From positions 2,790,001 to 2,854,000 of the forward strand of contig NZ_CP015750.1 in the NCBI RefSeq assembly GCF_001742185.1: a stretch of 64,000 nt of DNA, in the 5' to 3' direction. Source of the DNA: Pectobacterium wasabiae CFBP 3304. Lineage in GTDB: Bacteria; Pseudomonadota; Gammaproteobacteria; Enterobacterales; Enterobacteriaceae. Both the position numbers and the translations under genes were made by a program. Each line of letters starts with the position of its first letter. Position 1 is the stretch's first letter. Below are positions 44,404 through 51,792 of the stretch, piece by piece. Under the pieces are notes generated by a model. The model had not been told where the DNA came from, did no database searches, and saw nothing but the letters and a program-made list of their open reading frames with translations.

Positions 44404-44430
44404 AACCCGGGTTCGTCCCGGGTTTTTTGC
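44404..44430 (+). terminator. rho-independent terminator closing the T6SS operon
   Basis: AACCCGGG (44404-44411) pairs with CCCGGGTT (44417-44424) around TTCGT, followed by a T run. It lies about 90 bases after the Sel1 gene and before the AT-rich island, so the island needs its own promoters. Confidence 0.92.
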
Positions 44431-44433
44431 GAT

Positions 44434-44574
44434 ATGATAGACAATAACTCAGGTATTTTATTTAATCAGGATAGCGACGTGCCGTTCCGAGGTAACCTAG
44501 GGCGTGCGGTAGCCATGTCTAATTTTTGGGCCACCGAGGGTGGTGGTATTGCCGAGCATTCAGAAAGGCGGTGA
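44434..44574 (+). pseudogene. small ORF or remnant with toxin-like composition
   Basis: A 46-codon frame starting right after the terminator (MIDNNSGILFNQDSDVPFRG, ending GGGIAEHSERR). Its composition is richer in GC and in G, N, D and W than the immunity-like genes that follow. It is not recognised. It could be the C-terminal tip of a lost secreted protein or toxin, or a small intact gene; no ribosome site is obvious. Confidence 0.3.
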
Positions 44575-44604
44575 AGGAATGTATCATTGGGAGAGGACGA
44601 TGAA

Positions 44605-44925
44605 ATGGTGCAGAAAAATTTAAGGGCGGTATTAAAGGATGCCGAAAATATTGATTGGCATTTGGCTTTATATCTTCCCAAGGATGTTCCTGCGTGGAGC
44701 TTGGACTCATTGGTGATGATAGAAGATCCTGACGATGTAGATTCCGATGATCCAGATGAAGATCCTGACGTGGTTAAAAATGCGGGATATAGATATGTCA
44801 TGGGAATTCAATCAATACAAGGTATCGTTAATAACGCTAAATGCCAGTTGAATGATATTTCAGATACGTCTTTATTTACATGCTTCATCTTCTATTTTGA
44901 GCATGATGCTTTTATTGAACTATAA
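44605..44925 (+). CDS. small acidic protein, DUF7716-like, putative immunity protein
   Basis: About 106 residues from ATG 44605 (GGGAGAGGA upstream; a TTG at 44587 is the alternative). A central acidic run (EDPDDVDSDDPDEDPD) is followed by YRYVMGIQSIQGIVNNAKCQ and a C-terminal FYFEHDAFIEL. From memory this pattern belongs to the DUF7716 family, found in polymorphic-toxin immunity loci; a domain search is needed. First intact gene of the island. Confidence 0.6.
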   Translation: MVQKNLRAVLKDAENIDWHLALYLPKDVPAWSLDSLVMIEDPDDVDSDDPDEDPDVVKNAGYRYVMGIQSIQGIVNNAKCQLNDISDTSLFTCFIFYFEHDAFIEL

Positions 44926-44994
44926 ATCCCCATGATGTCATAATTTGGTTGGGAATGGTCTCGGTAATATTTTTTGATTATATAAATTGGCAGA

Positions 44995-45321
44995 ATGAAA
45001 AATAATTTAAATTTACGTTTTATCAATTTATCAGAGAGGTTAAATGCATCGTATGCTAATAACTACCTTTCTGATGAAGACGAATATCTTGAGAATAAGA
45101 AAATAAAGTCAGAGATTGTTTGTTTTATTTGTGATGCACACACTTGTGGTGAGCAGTTATTGGTTGAGGAAGCATTTAAACTGCTTTTAGATAACACGGG
45201 GTGCCAAGAGGATTTTGAGATTTTGGAAGAAATCTTATCCCCTGTGTTTAAGAAGAAAGTCATCGATAATGAATTGTTGAAAGAATATCTAAAAGATAGC
45301 CCGTTATTTCGGTGGTTATGA
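44995..45321 (+). CDS. hypothetical small protein, putative immunity protein
   Basis: 108 residues, acidic, mostly helical, no signal peptide (soluble, cytosolic). Two cysteines lie in IVCFICDAHTCGEQLLVEEA. I do not recognise the family. AT-rich DNA, small size and neighbours suggest an immunity role by association only. The start context is weak (no clear ribosome site), so a start in the preceding bases cannot be excluded. Confidence 0.5.
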   Translation: MKNNLNLRFINLSERLNASYANNYLSDEDEYLENKKIKSEIVCFICDAHTCGEQLLVEEAFKLLLDNTGCQEDFEILEEILSPVFKKKVIDNELLKEYLKDSPLFRWL

Positions 45322-45423
45322 ATGAATTAAAAGGAATGGCATTAAAATAAAATAGCCAAAAACGATCTTAAATCATCCTTTATAGCGGATGCATTGGGTG
45401 GTTTTATCCGGAATAAAGTGACT

Positions 45424-45879
45424 ATGATGAATGTAGAGAGTTTTATTAACGTTGGCGATGGCTTCGTTAGTGTCAGTGAGTTTAAAGGGAAGGTAAAACG
45501 CTCTGAATATATTGATGGGGCAATATCGCTCACTATCAACTATGTTGAAATTATAAATATATCAATGTGGGATTATATAGATCAGTTATGGATTTATATA
45601 TTAAACGCTTTACTTGATTTGAATAATGGAAATGATGTTGAGTTCTATTTTCCCGATCAACCGATCAAAGTGACGATGAAGAACGTAAAAGATAATATTT
45701 TTTTGAAAGTTGGTGATTCTGGGCTTATGGTAGATAAATATGAGTTTATGATCTTCATGGCAAACTCATGCCTGAAATTTTTAAGGGATATGATGAGTAT
45801 AAATGGTACTCCTGATTATGGTACGGAAATTAAATTGTCGTTAAATTTAATTGAGAAATTAAATTCACAATGGAAATAG
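45424..45879 (+). CDS. hypothetical protein, putative immunity protein, with possible toxin scar ahead
   Basis: About 151 residues from ATG 45424 (45427 is also possible). Soluble, mixed alpha/beta, with two W residues in MWDYIDQLWIYILNALLDLN. The family is not recognised. The same frame is open upstream to 45346 without an ATG and reads KNDLKSSFIADALGGFIRNK. This glycine-containing stretch is unlike the immunity-type protein and may be the scar of a toxin or pore-forming segment. This is speculative. Confidence 0.5.
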   Translation: MMNVESFINVGDGFVSVSEFKGKVKRSEYIDGAISLTINYVEIINISMWDYIDQLWIYILNALLDLNNGNDVEFYFPDQPIKVTMKNVKDNIFLKVGDSGLMVDKYEFMIFMANSCLKFLRDMMSINGTPDYGTEIKLSLNLIEKLNSQWK

Positions 45880-45933
45880 AAAGAGTAGGTCCGGAACATA
45901 TGACGCTAATCTGAATGAGGTAGAAGATGCGTT

Positions 45934-46380
45934 ATGAAATATTCTTACAGAGTGACTAAGTATAAAAATATTGATGGGAGTGATGATGTTTGTTCATCTC
46001 CTGGTGAATGGACCAGTTTTTTTGACGTCGGTGATAAGGTTGACATTAATGATTATGATGAAGTGGAAAACCAATATGTTGATTTTGTAATAAAAGCGTG
46101 TTCGTTTTTTTCGGTTAACGAATGTAAACTAAAGAATGTTGAAATAAATGGTGATGTTGATTATTCAAACGACCAAATGGTTAACGTTGGCTTAATTAGT
46201 GAGGTTGTTAGGAACATATTGAGGGAAAAGGTGTGGTGTAAATTAGTAAGTGATTCTCTAGAGTTTCATTTTGGGTATGATTTTTATATGTATTTTTTAT
46301 CACGTGAAGATCCTATGTGTTTCCTTAATGAATTAAAATCCCCATTAACTGTTAAAAAGTCTGTGTCACCCTATTTGTAA
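45934..46380 (+). CDS. immunity-like protein of an FHFGYD-type family
   Basis: 148 residues, soluble. It starts MKYSYRVTKYKNIDGSDDV with GEWTSFFDVGDKVDINDY next, and later shows VRNILREKVWCKLVSD and LEFHFGYDFYMYFLS. From memory this pattern recurs in small proteins from many bacteria at toxin/immunity loci, but I cannot give a family number. AGGT precedes the ATG; the ATGA at the start overlaps the stop of a 24-codon frame reading SRSGTYDANLNEVEDAL. Confidence 0.6.
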   Translation: MKYSYRVTKYKNIDGSDDVCSSPGEWTSFFDVGDKVDINDYDEVENQYVDFVIKACSFFSVNECKLKNVEINGDVDYSNDQMVNVGLISEVVRNILREKVWCKLVSDSLEFHFGYDFYMYFLSREDPMCFLNELKSPLTVKKSVSPYL

Positions 46381-46430
46381 ATAACCACCGAAAAAGAACT
46401 CATCATTTTGCTCAATAAAACAGAGGTTGC

Positions 46431-46802
46431 ATGAAATATATTTCTTGCCAGAATTGTTATTCTAATTATGAGCCAGAAGAAATGCGGTGCCCAGATTGTA
46501 ACGCTTCACAGGGAAAAAAAGACGATGGATTGATTGTTTTCACAGATCCGGTTCGATGTGAGATATCCCGGCTTGGTGGCATTTTTTACGATATCATTAC
46601 ACTTCCTTTTTATCGGTATATCATTCCATGCGAATGGGGAGTGATATTCTTTGATAATAAAAAACAGACTTCCTGGAACTATCTTTGTGGAATAATCAAT
46701 TCTGTAACGGTACATGACTATGTGGAAGTTCATCATGGTGTACATAAAGACTATCTTGCTATCGATAAAGGTACGTTAATTAAACGAGAATTATTGAAGT
46801 AA
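46431..46802 (+). CDS. zinc-ribbon protein, function unknown
   Basis: 123 residues. The N terminus holds a CxxC...CxxC zinc ribbon (C6, C9, C20, C23). It is followed by a beta-rich domain with ITLPFYRYIIPCEWGVIFFD that could sit at the membrane but is too short and polar to be a sure helix. AGAGG precedes the ATG. Its ATGA start overlaps the stop of a short upstream frame (KELIILLNKTEVA). The role is unknown; the island context suggests immunity or a recently acquired gene. Confidence 0.55.
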   Translation: MKYISCQNCYSNYEPEEMRCPDCNASQGKKDDGLIVFTDPVRCEISRLGGIFYDIITLPFYRYIIPCEWGVIFFDNKKQTSWNYLCGIINSVTVHDYVEVHHGVHKDYLAIDKGTLIKRELLK

Positions 46803-46876
46803 GATAGCTCTCCCCTACAATGAATGAATATTGACTCACATATAAATGCTTTCATGAAAAAAAACGCGAAATAGAC

Positions 46877-47218
46877 ATGAGGTTTGCTATTGCAGCCAAT
46901 ACAGGATTAAATTTTCTGGAAACGGCTGATATGATGGAAAATATATTTCCTGCTTTTATAAGAAATACCGCTTTTTCCTTTTTTGAAAATAAGAATATGT
47001 TAGTTTTAGATAATAATTTTGAGCATGATGATGACAAGATCCATGATGCGGATGGATGGATGTTTTATCAATATGAAATATCAGTATTTCCTATTAATGA
47101 AACAGATTTAGAATATCAAAGGAAGTTGTCGAAGAGTGTGTTAGAGGTCTTTGTAAATAACGGTTTTTTGGCTGAAATTATTTGCGATGACGATTTTTAC
47201 AATGAGTTAATTAGTTGA
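46877..47218 (+). CDS. hypothetical small protein, putative immunity protein
   Basis: 113 residues, acidic, soluble: MRFAIAANTGLNFLETADMM at the start and SKSVLEVFVNNGFLAEIICD near the end. I do not recognise it, though the overall layout is like small immunity proteins. It has no convincing ribosome site. A 16-codon frame ends just before it (46824-46874). AT-rich like its neighbours. Confidence 0.5.
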   Translation: MRFAIAANTGLNFLETADMMENIFPAFIRNTAFSFFENKNMLVLDNNFEHDDDKIHDADGWMFYQYEISVFPINETDLEYQRKLSKSVLEVFVNNGFLAEIICDDDFYNELIS

Positions 47219-47335
47219 TTTATATTTTTATGTTATGATGATGATTGGATATATGATCACATAGTATGTTGTCATTAGGAGTATAAACCATTGTAAGAAT
47301 GGTTCCTTTTGGTTGCGAAAGAGAGAATGGAACGT

Positions 47336-47839
47336 ATGAATATTAAAGATACCTATTTAATATTAAATGAGTGGGTTTCTCTGAGTAATGGCGTGATGAT
47401 AGATATCGGTGCCGATGAGAAATATTCTTTTACCAGAAATTCTTATTTAAGTGAGAGTGAGTTATCGATTTTTGAGAGCGAAAGTAAAATTAAATTACCC
47501 TGTGACTATAGGGATTTTTTAATTTCAGTTGGTTCTGTTGATATTTTCGTTGGTGAAGTCAGTTCAGGTATAGAAATACTATCACCTTTTGATGTGAAAA
47601 AATTCTCAAAATCTGTTTTTGAGAATTATGGTGATGATTTATTCCCCGATTTATTTTTAACCACATCTATACCAAAACTTGGCTATTTTGGTGGTTTTTT
47701 ATTAGATGGCGAATTAGGAAATAATTACGGAGTCTTTTATCCAGAAACTCCACCAGAGTTGTGGATAGAAGAGTGTGATTTTATACCATTTAATGACTGG
47801 ATTATTAGATTGGTTGAGTTTAAGTCAAAGAAAATATAA
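47336..47839 (+). CDS. SMI1/KNR4-family protein, putative immunity protein
   Basis: About 167 residues with the SMI1/KNR4 fold. The recognisable core is LSESELSIFESESKIKLPCD followed by YRDFLISVGS (about residues 42-71), then a later GYFGGFLLDGELGNNYGVFY and WIEECDFIPFNDWI. SMI1/KNR4 proteins are the best-known class of cytosolic immunity proteins for contact-dependent and T6SS toxins, binding and neutralising varied nucleases. The ATG at 47336 is chosen; 47327 is also possible. It overlaps the stop of a 24-codon frame ending FWLRKREWNV. Confidence 0.78.
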   Translation: MNIKDTYLILNEWVSLSNGVMIDIGADEKYSFTRNSYLSESELSIFESESKIKLPCDYRDFLISVGSVDIFVGEVSSGIEILSPFDVKKFSKSVFENYGDDLFPDLFLTTSIPKLGYFGGFLLDGELGNNYGVFYPETPPELWIEECDFIPFNDWIIRLVEFKSKKI

Positions 47840-47939
47840 GTGTAGTTGGCGGGCAACGTATGATTATTCCGATATTAATGTATTCACCGCGTTGCAGGAT
47901 GGCGAAGTTCGGTGAAGACTATCTCGAATAGGGTGTGTT

Positions 47940-48407
47940 ATGTCAAATGATGTATTTGGATTTATATATCCATCTCCCAAAGGGGATGATTATAAAAAAA
48001 TTATTGATTATATATCTAGCATTGATATCGGAATATTTAGAATTGGTAAGGAAGAACTGTTTAATATCCCTCATGAAATGATTCCTGAAGATGATATCTT
48101 TTCATTTTTAATCGGTGACAGGCCAGATTACCCGAATGCCACCTACTTAATTGACTATTGTGAATATGATCCTGATTCATCAACTATAGGTTTTCCTGGT
48201 AATCCAAAAGATAGGTTGAATATACTTTTAGATGTTATTTCTTATGTTTTTTTAATCACTAACCCTGAAAGAATGCTTATCGCATTGACTGACAGTAGTC
48301 AGATTGAAAGAATAGAGAGAATAAATCATTCAGATATTTACAAGGTCATTCATGGTGATTTTGAAATACATCAAGGCCCACCTGATACGCTGTATGAAAT
48401 AGTGTGA
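47940..48407 (+). CDS. hypothetical protein, putative immunity protein
   Basis: 155 residues, soluble and acidic. VFGFIYPSPKGDDYKKIIDY starts the domain; a hydrophobic helix appears at LLDVISYVFLITNPERMLIA (about residues 98-117). Not recognised. The gap before it (47847-47915) contains a GC-richer frame reading TYDYSDINVFTALQDGEVR followed by a stop, which may be a fragment of a foreign coding sequence. Confidence 0.52.
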   Translation: MSNDVFGFIYPSPKGDDYKKIIDYISSIDIGIFRIGKEELFNIPHEMIPEDDIFSFLIGDRPDYPNATYLIDYCEYDPDSSTIGFPGNPKDRLNILLDVISYVFLITNPERMLIALTDSSQIERIERINHSDIYKVIHGDFEIHQGPPDTLYEIV

Positions 48408-48455
48408 TGATGAATGTATTAAAAATTTTAATGTATTAAAGGCGCTAATAGTAAG

Positions 48456-48824
48456 ATGAGTGATTTTATGATCATAGATATGTTGGATGAAATAACCAAT
48501 GGATATGATGGACTTATCAAAAGGATTGATTTTACCTCTTTTGATAGTGTGGCTATTGATGTATCCGTTATCCGAAAAAAAGATAAGAAATGGTTGAACG
48601 TTACATTTAAATTAAAAGGGCTGGTCGAATTCGCTGTTAAGAAAAATATAAAAAATAATAATGTGGTGATGAGTAATGGTATCGCCTATCAGTGTATAGA
48701 TAATATCCATTACATTGATTTTTCTCCCTATTCTTGTGATATGAGCGATGTTGGTGATTACCGTATGTCAGATGTATATTTTGCTGCAAGAGAAATTGAA
48801 TACCATAGTAATGATTGTTTATAA
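48456..48824 (+). CDS. hypothetical protein, putative immunity protein
   Basis: 122 residues. It shows KRIDFTSFDSVAIDVSVIRK, the middle KWLNVTFKLKGLVEFAVKKN, and the C-terminal HYIDFSPYSCDMSDVGDYRM followed by SDVYFAAREIEYHS. From memory, similar sequences occur near toxin/immunity loci. AAAGG precedes the ATG, and ATGA overlaps a short upstream frame (NFNVLKALIVR). Function not known. Confidence 0.55.
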   Translation: MSDFMIIDMLDEITNGYDGLIKRIDFTSFDSVAIDVSVIRKKDKKWLNVTFKLKGLVEFAVKKNIKNNNVVMSNGIAYQCIDNIHYIDFSPYSCDMSDVGDYRMSDVYFAAREIEYHSNDCL

Positions 48825-48861
48825 AATATGCGGGTGGTTTAAATATTTGTTATGAGACTCT

Positions 48862-49254
48862 ATGAAGAAAAATAAATTAGTTAATGTATTGAGAGCGCGA
48901 TTTCCTCTCTTTGCTAACACAAATGACGATGATGATATTTATTTGCTATATGGATCTTTTGGATCGTTTTTTATTGATTTAATAAATTTGCGTTTTTTTA
49001 ATCGCTGCGATATTAGATATTATTTTTATAGCGATGTTGAATTAATCTATAAAGACACATCTCTTCTTGATGAAGAAATAAAGAAGATATATTACTTTAT
49101 CGATGAACTCTATTTGAGTTCTGATTCAGAGATTGTTGATGTGTTAAATACATGCATATTTGAAGCAATTATGGAGAGTGATTTTAGCTATGATTTAGCT
49201 AGGGAATATCTCAGCAAAGAAGCATATAATCACTATGTAGAGATAACGAAATAA
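48862..49254 (+). CDS. small helical protein, DUF7674-like, putative immunity protein
   Basis: 130 residues, helical. LYGSFGSFFIDLINLRFFNR, KIYYFIDELYLSSDSEIVDV and LNTCIFEAIMESDFSYDLAR form a pattern that resembles, from memory, the DUF7674 family of small proteins found in toxin/immunity loci. No signal peptide. ATGA overlaps a short upstream frame that ends KYAGGLNICYETL. Confidence 0.55.
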   Translation: MKKNKLVNVLRARFPLFANTNDDDDIYLLYGSFGSFFIDLINLRFFNRCDIRYYFYSDVELIYKDTSLLDEEIKKIYYFIDELYLSSDSEIVDVLNTCIFEAIMESDFSYDLAREYLSKEAYNHYVEITK

Positions 49255-49269
49255 TTTCCGTATATCAGT

Positions 49270-49377
49270 GTGGAATTATTTAGTTATCTAACAGGACTGT
49301 TTCATGAATGGGCTTGTGATATACCAGAACTTTTTATAAAATATTTTTCTGAGAGCAAATCTACATCGATGGAGTGA
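49270..49377 (+). pseudogene. short ORF or remnant just ahead of the 49383 gene
   Basis: A 35-codon frame from a GTG (VELFSYLTGLFHEWACDIPE, then LFIKYFSESKSTSME) that stops five bases before the next ATG. It is coding-like and could be the C-terminal piece of a larger protein. It has no ribosome site, so I treat it as a remnant. Confidence 0.28.
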
Positions 49378-49382
49378 ATAGT

Positions 49383-49649
49383 ATGAGTCTCAGTGATATA
49401 GGGAAGAGCATATGTGACCACCTTGCCTCAGCGTCGATTGATAAAGAGGTCGAAGAAATAGAAATGTTTCTAAAAATAATTGATGAAGGTAATGATAGAG
49501 AAGAGGTAAATTTGGCTATAGATAATTTACTATCACGTTGTCATATCCGGTGGCTAGGGGATTATTATATTGAAGGTATCACTTATCAGGAGTGGAATAA
49601 ATTAATATCAAAATTCAGGCGTTCTCTTAATAAGTTAAAAAATAAATAA
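49383..49649 (+). CDS. small protein sharing a YQEWNKL motif, putative immunity protein
   Basis: About 88 residues, start at ATG 49383 preceded by GGAG. Helical, with DREEVNLAIDNLLSRCHIRW and ITYQEWNKLISKFRRSLNKL at the C terminus. The YQEWNKL heptamer is also present in the gene at 51221, which suggests distant relation. The stop codon lies in the first unit of a 60-base hexamer repeat (49645-49704). Confidence 0.5.
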   Translation: MSLSDIGKSICDHLASASIDKEVEEIEMFLKIIDEGNDREEVNLAIDNLLSRCHIRWLGDYYIEGITYQEWNKLISKFRRSLNKLKNK

Positions 49650-49704
49650 CAATAACAATAACAATAACAATAACAATAACAATAACAATAACAATAACAA
49701 TAAC
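49645..49704. repeat. (AATAAC)10 microsatellite
   Basis: Ten perfect tandem copies of AATAAC, counted base by base, 60 bases in all, starting inside the stop codon of the preceding gene (TAA at 49647-49649). Long perfect hexamer tracts are prone to slippage. Here it would change the spacing between the 49383 and 49879 genes rather than a reading frame. Confidence 0.98.
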
Positions 49705-49878
49705 GATGCAGTCTGAGTGTTTTTGGCCATTACAGCGTGTGAATAATTAGTTAATCTGATTTTTTATTCGTGTTGACTAAGAGGGATAAACGCACTAACT
49801 CATTTTCATGTGGTTGTTTTACAAACTTTATATCAATGTATAAGAAAATATTTTAAAATGATTAATAAGAGGTTTAAA

Positions 49879-50352
49879 ATGGTTAATGATATTTTTCAAG
49901 CTATCCGAAGTGGTTTAAATGAAGAATTATTTACTGTAGTTAATATTGACAACATAAATGTAGTTAATGAATACAATCAAAATTTACTGCATGAGGCTAT
50001 TACTTCTGGGAATGTCGAAGTAATCGATAGATTGGTTGAATTAGGGATTGATGTTAACCATCAGGATAATAATGGTCAAACACCTTTACACTACGCGGTG
50101 CAACGCAAAATGGGGGATGTTAGTGAGACGATTCTAATGAATAAAGGTGATGTTTTAATTGCTGATAAATCGGGTAATCAGGCTCTTTGGACCGCAGTAT
50201 TTAATGCCAGGGGAGACTACGGTATGGTCCATTTATTATTGAAGTATCATGCAATTCCGGATCATAAAAATCATTATGGAAAATCTCCATTGGATTTTTC
50301 CAGACAAATTAAAGATGCTGAAATCATATCAATATTTGAAGGGGCGATATGA
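49879..50352 (+). CDS. ankyrin-repeat protein, putative immunity protein
   Basis: About 157 residues from ATG 49879, preceded by AAGAGG; upstream frame-mates at 49810 and 49858 are weaker. Four ankyrin repeats: NQNLLHEAITSGNVEVIDRL with VELGIDVNHQ; DNNGQTPLHYAVQRKMGDVS; NQALWTAVFNARGDYGMVHL; and HYGKSPLDFSRQIKDAEIIS. Short ankyrin proteins occur as immunity proteins of polymorphic toxins. No signal peptide. It follows the microsatellite by about 170 bases. Confidence 0.8.
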   Translation: MVNDIFQAIRSGLNEELFTVVNIDNINVVNEYNQNLLHEAITSGNVEVIDRLVELGIDVNHQDNNGQTPLHYAVQRKMGDVSETILMNKGDVLIADKSGNQALWTAVFNARGDYGMVHLLLKYHAIPDHKNHYGKSPLDFSRQIKDAEIISIFEGAI

Positions 50353-50410
50353 ATTTAATTTTTTTGATGTGGGTTTTTATTTTAATATGACTTGATTGGA
50401 TTATATCTAT

Positions 50411-50467
50411 TTGACATGATTTTACGCTACGATTCTATCGTAAAATAACCCAATCACTTGGGGGGGG
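50411..50467 (+). promoter_or_regulatory. candidate promoter with overlapping dyad and G8 tract
   Basis: TTGACA at 50411-50416 with TTCTAT 16 bases on is a modest promoter. An inverted repeat ATTTTACG (50419-50426) / CGTAAAAT (50439-50446) overlaps it and could be an operator. A run of eight G (50460-50467) follows. It lies upstream of the gene at 50562 and may start a transcript for the right half of the island. Confidence 0.4.
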
Positions 50468-50561
50468 AGTGAGTTGTTTAATATCGATAATCAGATTGAA
50501 TGGGTCTTGTAAAATAGGGTTAATCAACATGGGGTAGGGACTTTCCATGGTCGGTGAAATA

Positions 50562-51146
50562 ATGAATATTAAATTAATAAATGATTTCCTTACTTTAAAT
50601 GGGTTCTCTAAAGATAATGATATTAATTTTTTCAGAGTGAATAATGGTTTTTTAAATTGCATTAATTTTCAAAAAATAACTACAGGAGATGTTTTTTTTA
50701 TAAACTTGGGTGTTCATCCTATTTTTGACCAGAAAGACAACCCACTGCCTTTTAAAAGAGAGATTGATTGTTATATTCGTACTCGTTTGTCTACGGATAA
50801 GAGATTAAGTGTTGAGTTATTCAATTCATCAGAAGGGATCTCATTCGTTATTAATGAAATAGAAGAAAAAGCTTGGCGTTTTTTTGATCTTTTTAGTTCT
50901 ACTAATGATGTATTCTCTTGCTTAAGCATCAATGATATTAAAAATAAAAATATTCCTGATAAATTTAATGGTGTTACCGTTACTCGATTAGTATCGATGT
51001 GTGTTAATTACCATCTTTTCAACAATAATGTAAGTATGGCTCATGATTTTGCAAACTATGGTGTATGTATCTCAGGGATGGCTATAGGAGAAAGGAAAAA
51101 GTTCAAACAGATTTTAAAAGATATTGAAAAATATTTATTACCTTAG
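50562..51146 (+). CDS. DUF4304-like protein, putative immunity protein
   Basis: About 194 residues from ATG 50562 (GGTGA upstream). LINDFLTLNGFSKDNDINFF, then VNNGFLNCINFQKITTGDVF and FINLGVHPIF form a pattern I associate with DUF4304, a family frequent in immunity loci (from memory; needs a profile search). Soluble. It includes SVELFNSSEGISFVINEIEE and a late NVSMAHDFANYGV helix. Confidence 0.6.
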   Translation: MNIKLINDFLTLNGFSKDNDINFFRVNNGFLNCINFQKITTGDVFFINLGVHPIFDQKDNPLPFKREIDCYIRTRLSTDKRLSVELFNSSEGISFVINEIEEKAWRFFDLFSSTNDVFSCLSINDIKNKNIPDKFNGVTVTRLVSMCVNYHLFNNNVSMAHDFANYGVCISGMAIGERKKFKQILKDIEKYLLP

Positions 51147-51220
51147 GTTTTTTATTTTAATTAATAGAACATCTACTGAGCGTCAGGAAATATTATCAGG
51201 GGAAATAGGACAGCTAAATA

Positions 51221-51694
51221 ATGAAGATATCTGATTGTGCAAAAAAAAGACTCAAGGATATTGATTGGTTCGCTAATGTTGGTGCAGCGTATGATAGCGC
51301 TTTTTATCGAGTGGTAAATGTCAGTGACTTCATTTCTTCTATAATGAGTGATGAATGGGAAGATACGACTTTAGAAGCTAGGAATGAGATTACTGGTTTT
51401 TTGGCAAGAAAACATACTGTAATTTATCAAGAGTGGAATAAATTAACCAGGGAGGCTAGTGGTTTTGTTGATGAGAGTATTATTCCATTGATTCCAAAAA
51501 TAGATGGAATTGACATGGAGATGATTTTTATTAACCTTAAGTGGGATTTAGTTAGTTATTTAGTTGAGGATGCTTATAAAGATAAATTACGCAGTGCGCT
51601 TTTTTTTAATGAACTTATTTTCATTTATGAGAGAGGGCATATCCCCTGCGGTTGGGATGGCGTTTGGCCGAACGGTAATTTAGTTATTTATTGA
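51221..51694 (+). CDS. hypothetical protein, putative immunity protein
   Basis: 157 residues, soluble. DIDWFANVGAAYDSAFYRVV is the opening; IIPLIPKIDGIDMEMIFINL and LFFNELIFIYERGHIPCGWD lie in the second half. It shares the heptamer YQEWNKL with the protein at 49383 in a similar helical setting. The family is not identified. The gene has the same AT-rich composition as its neighbours. Confidence 0.52.
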   Translation: MKISDCAKKRLKDIDWFANVGAAYDSAFYRVVNVSDFISSIMSDEWEDTTLEARNEITGFLARKHTVIYQEWNKLTREASGFVDESIIPLIPKIDGIDMEMIFINLKWDLVSYLVEDAYKDKLRSALFFNELIFIYERGHIPCGWDGVWPNGNLVIY

Positions 51695-51792
51695 TATATA
51701 AATTTTTATAAGCGTTTGCAACGCATCTTTCATCTTTTATTGATGATTGAGGATTGTTGGGATTACACGAGGTCTATTGTGAGGATTGGGGT

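Noticed and set aside
44390..44430. GGTTCG-like tRNA T-loop near the end of the T6SS operon
   Set aside because: No acceptor stem, anticodon arm or CCA context; it is the loop of a terminator hairpin.
46431..46802. Zinc-ribbon protein as a transposon or ribosomal protein
   Set aside because: Only the N-terminal CxxC pairs fit; the remaining domain matches neither, and there are no element ends.
49645..49704. Tandem repeat considered as a CRISPR array
   Set aside because: The units are contiguous 6-mers with no spacers; it is a microsatellite.
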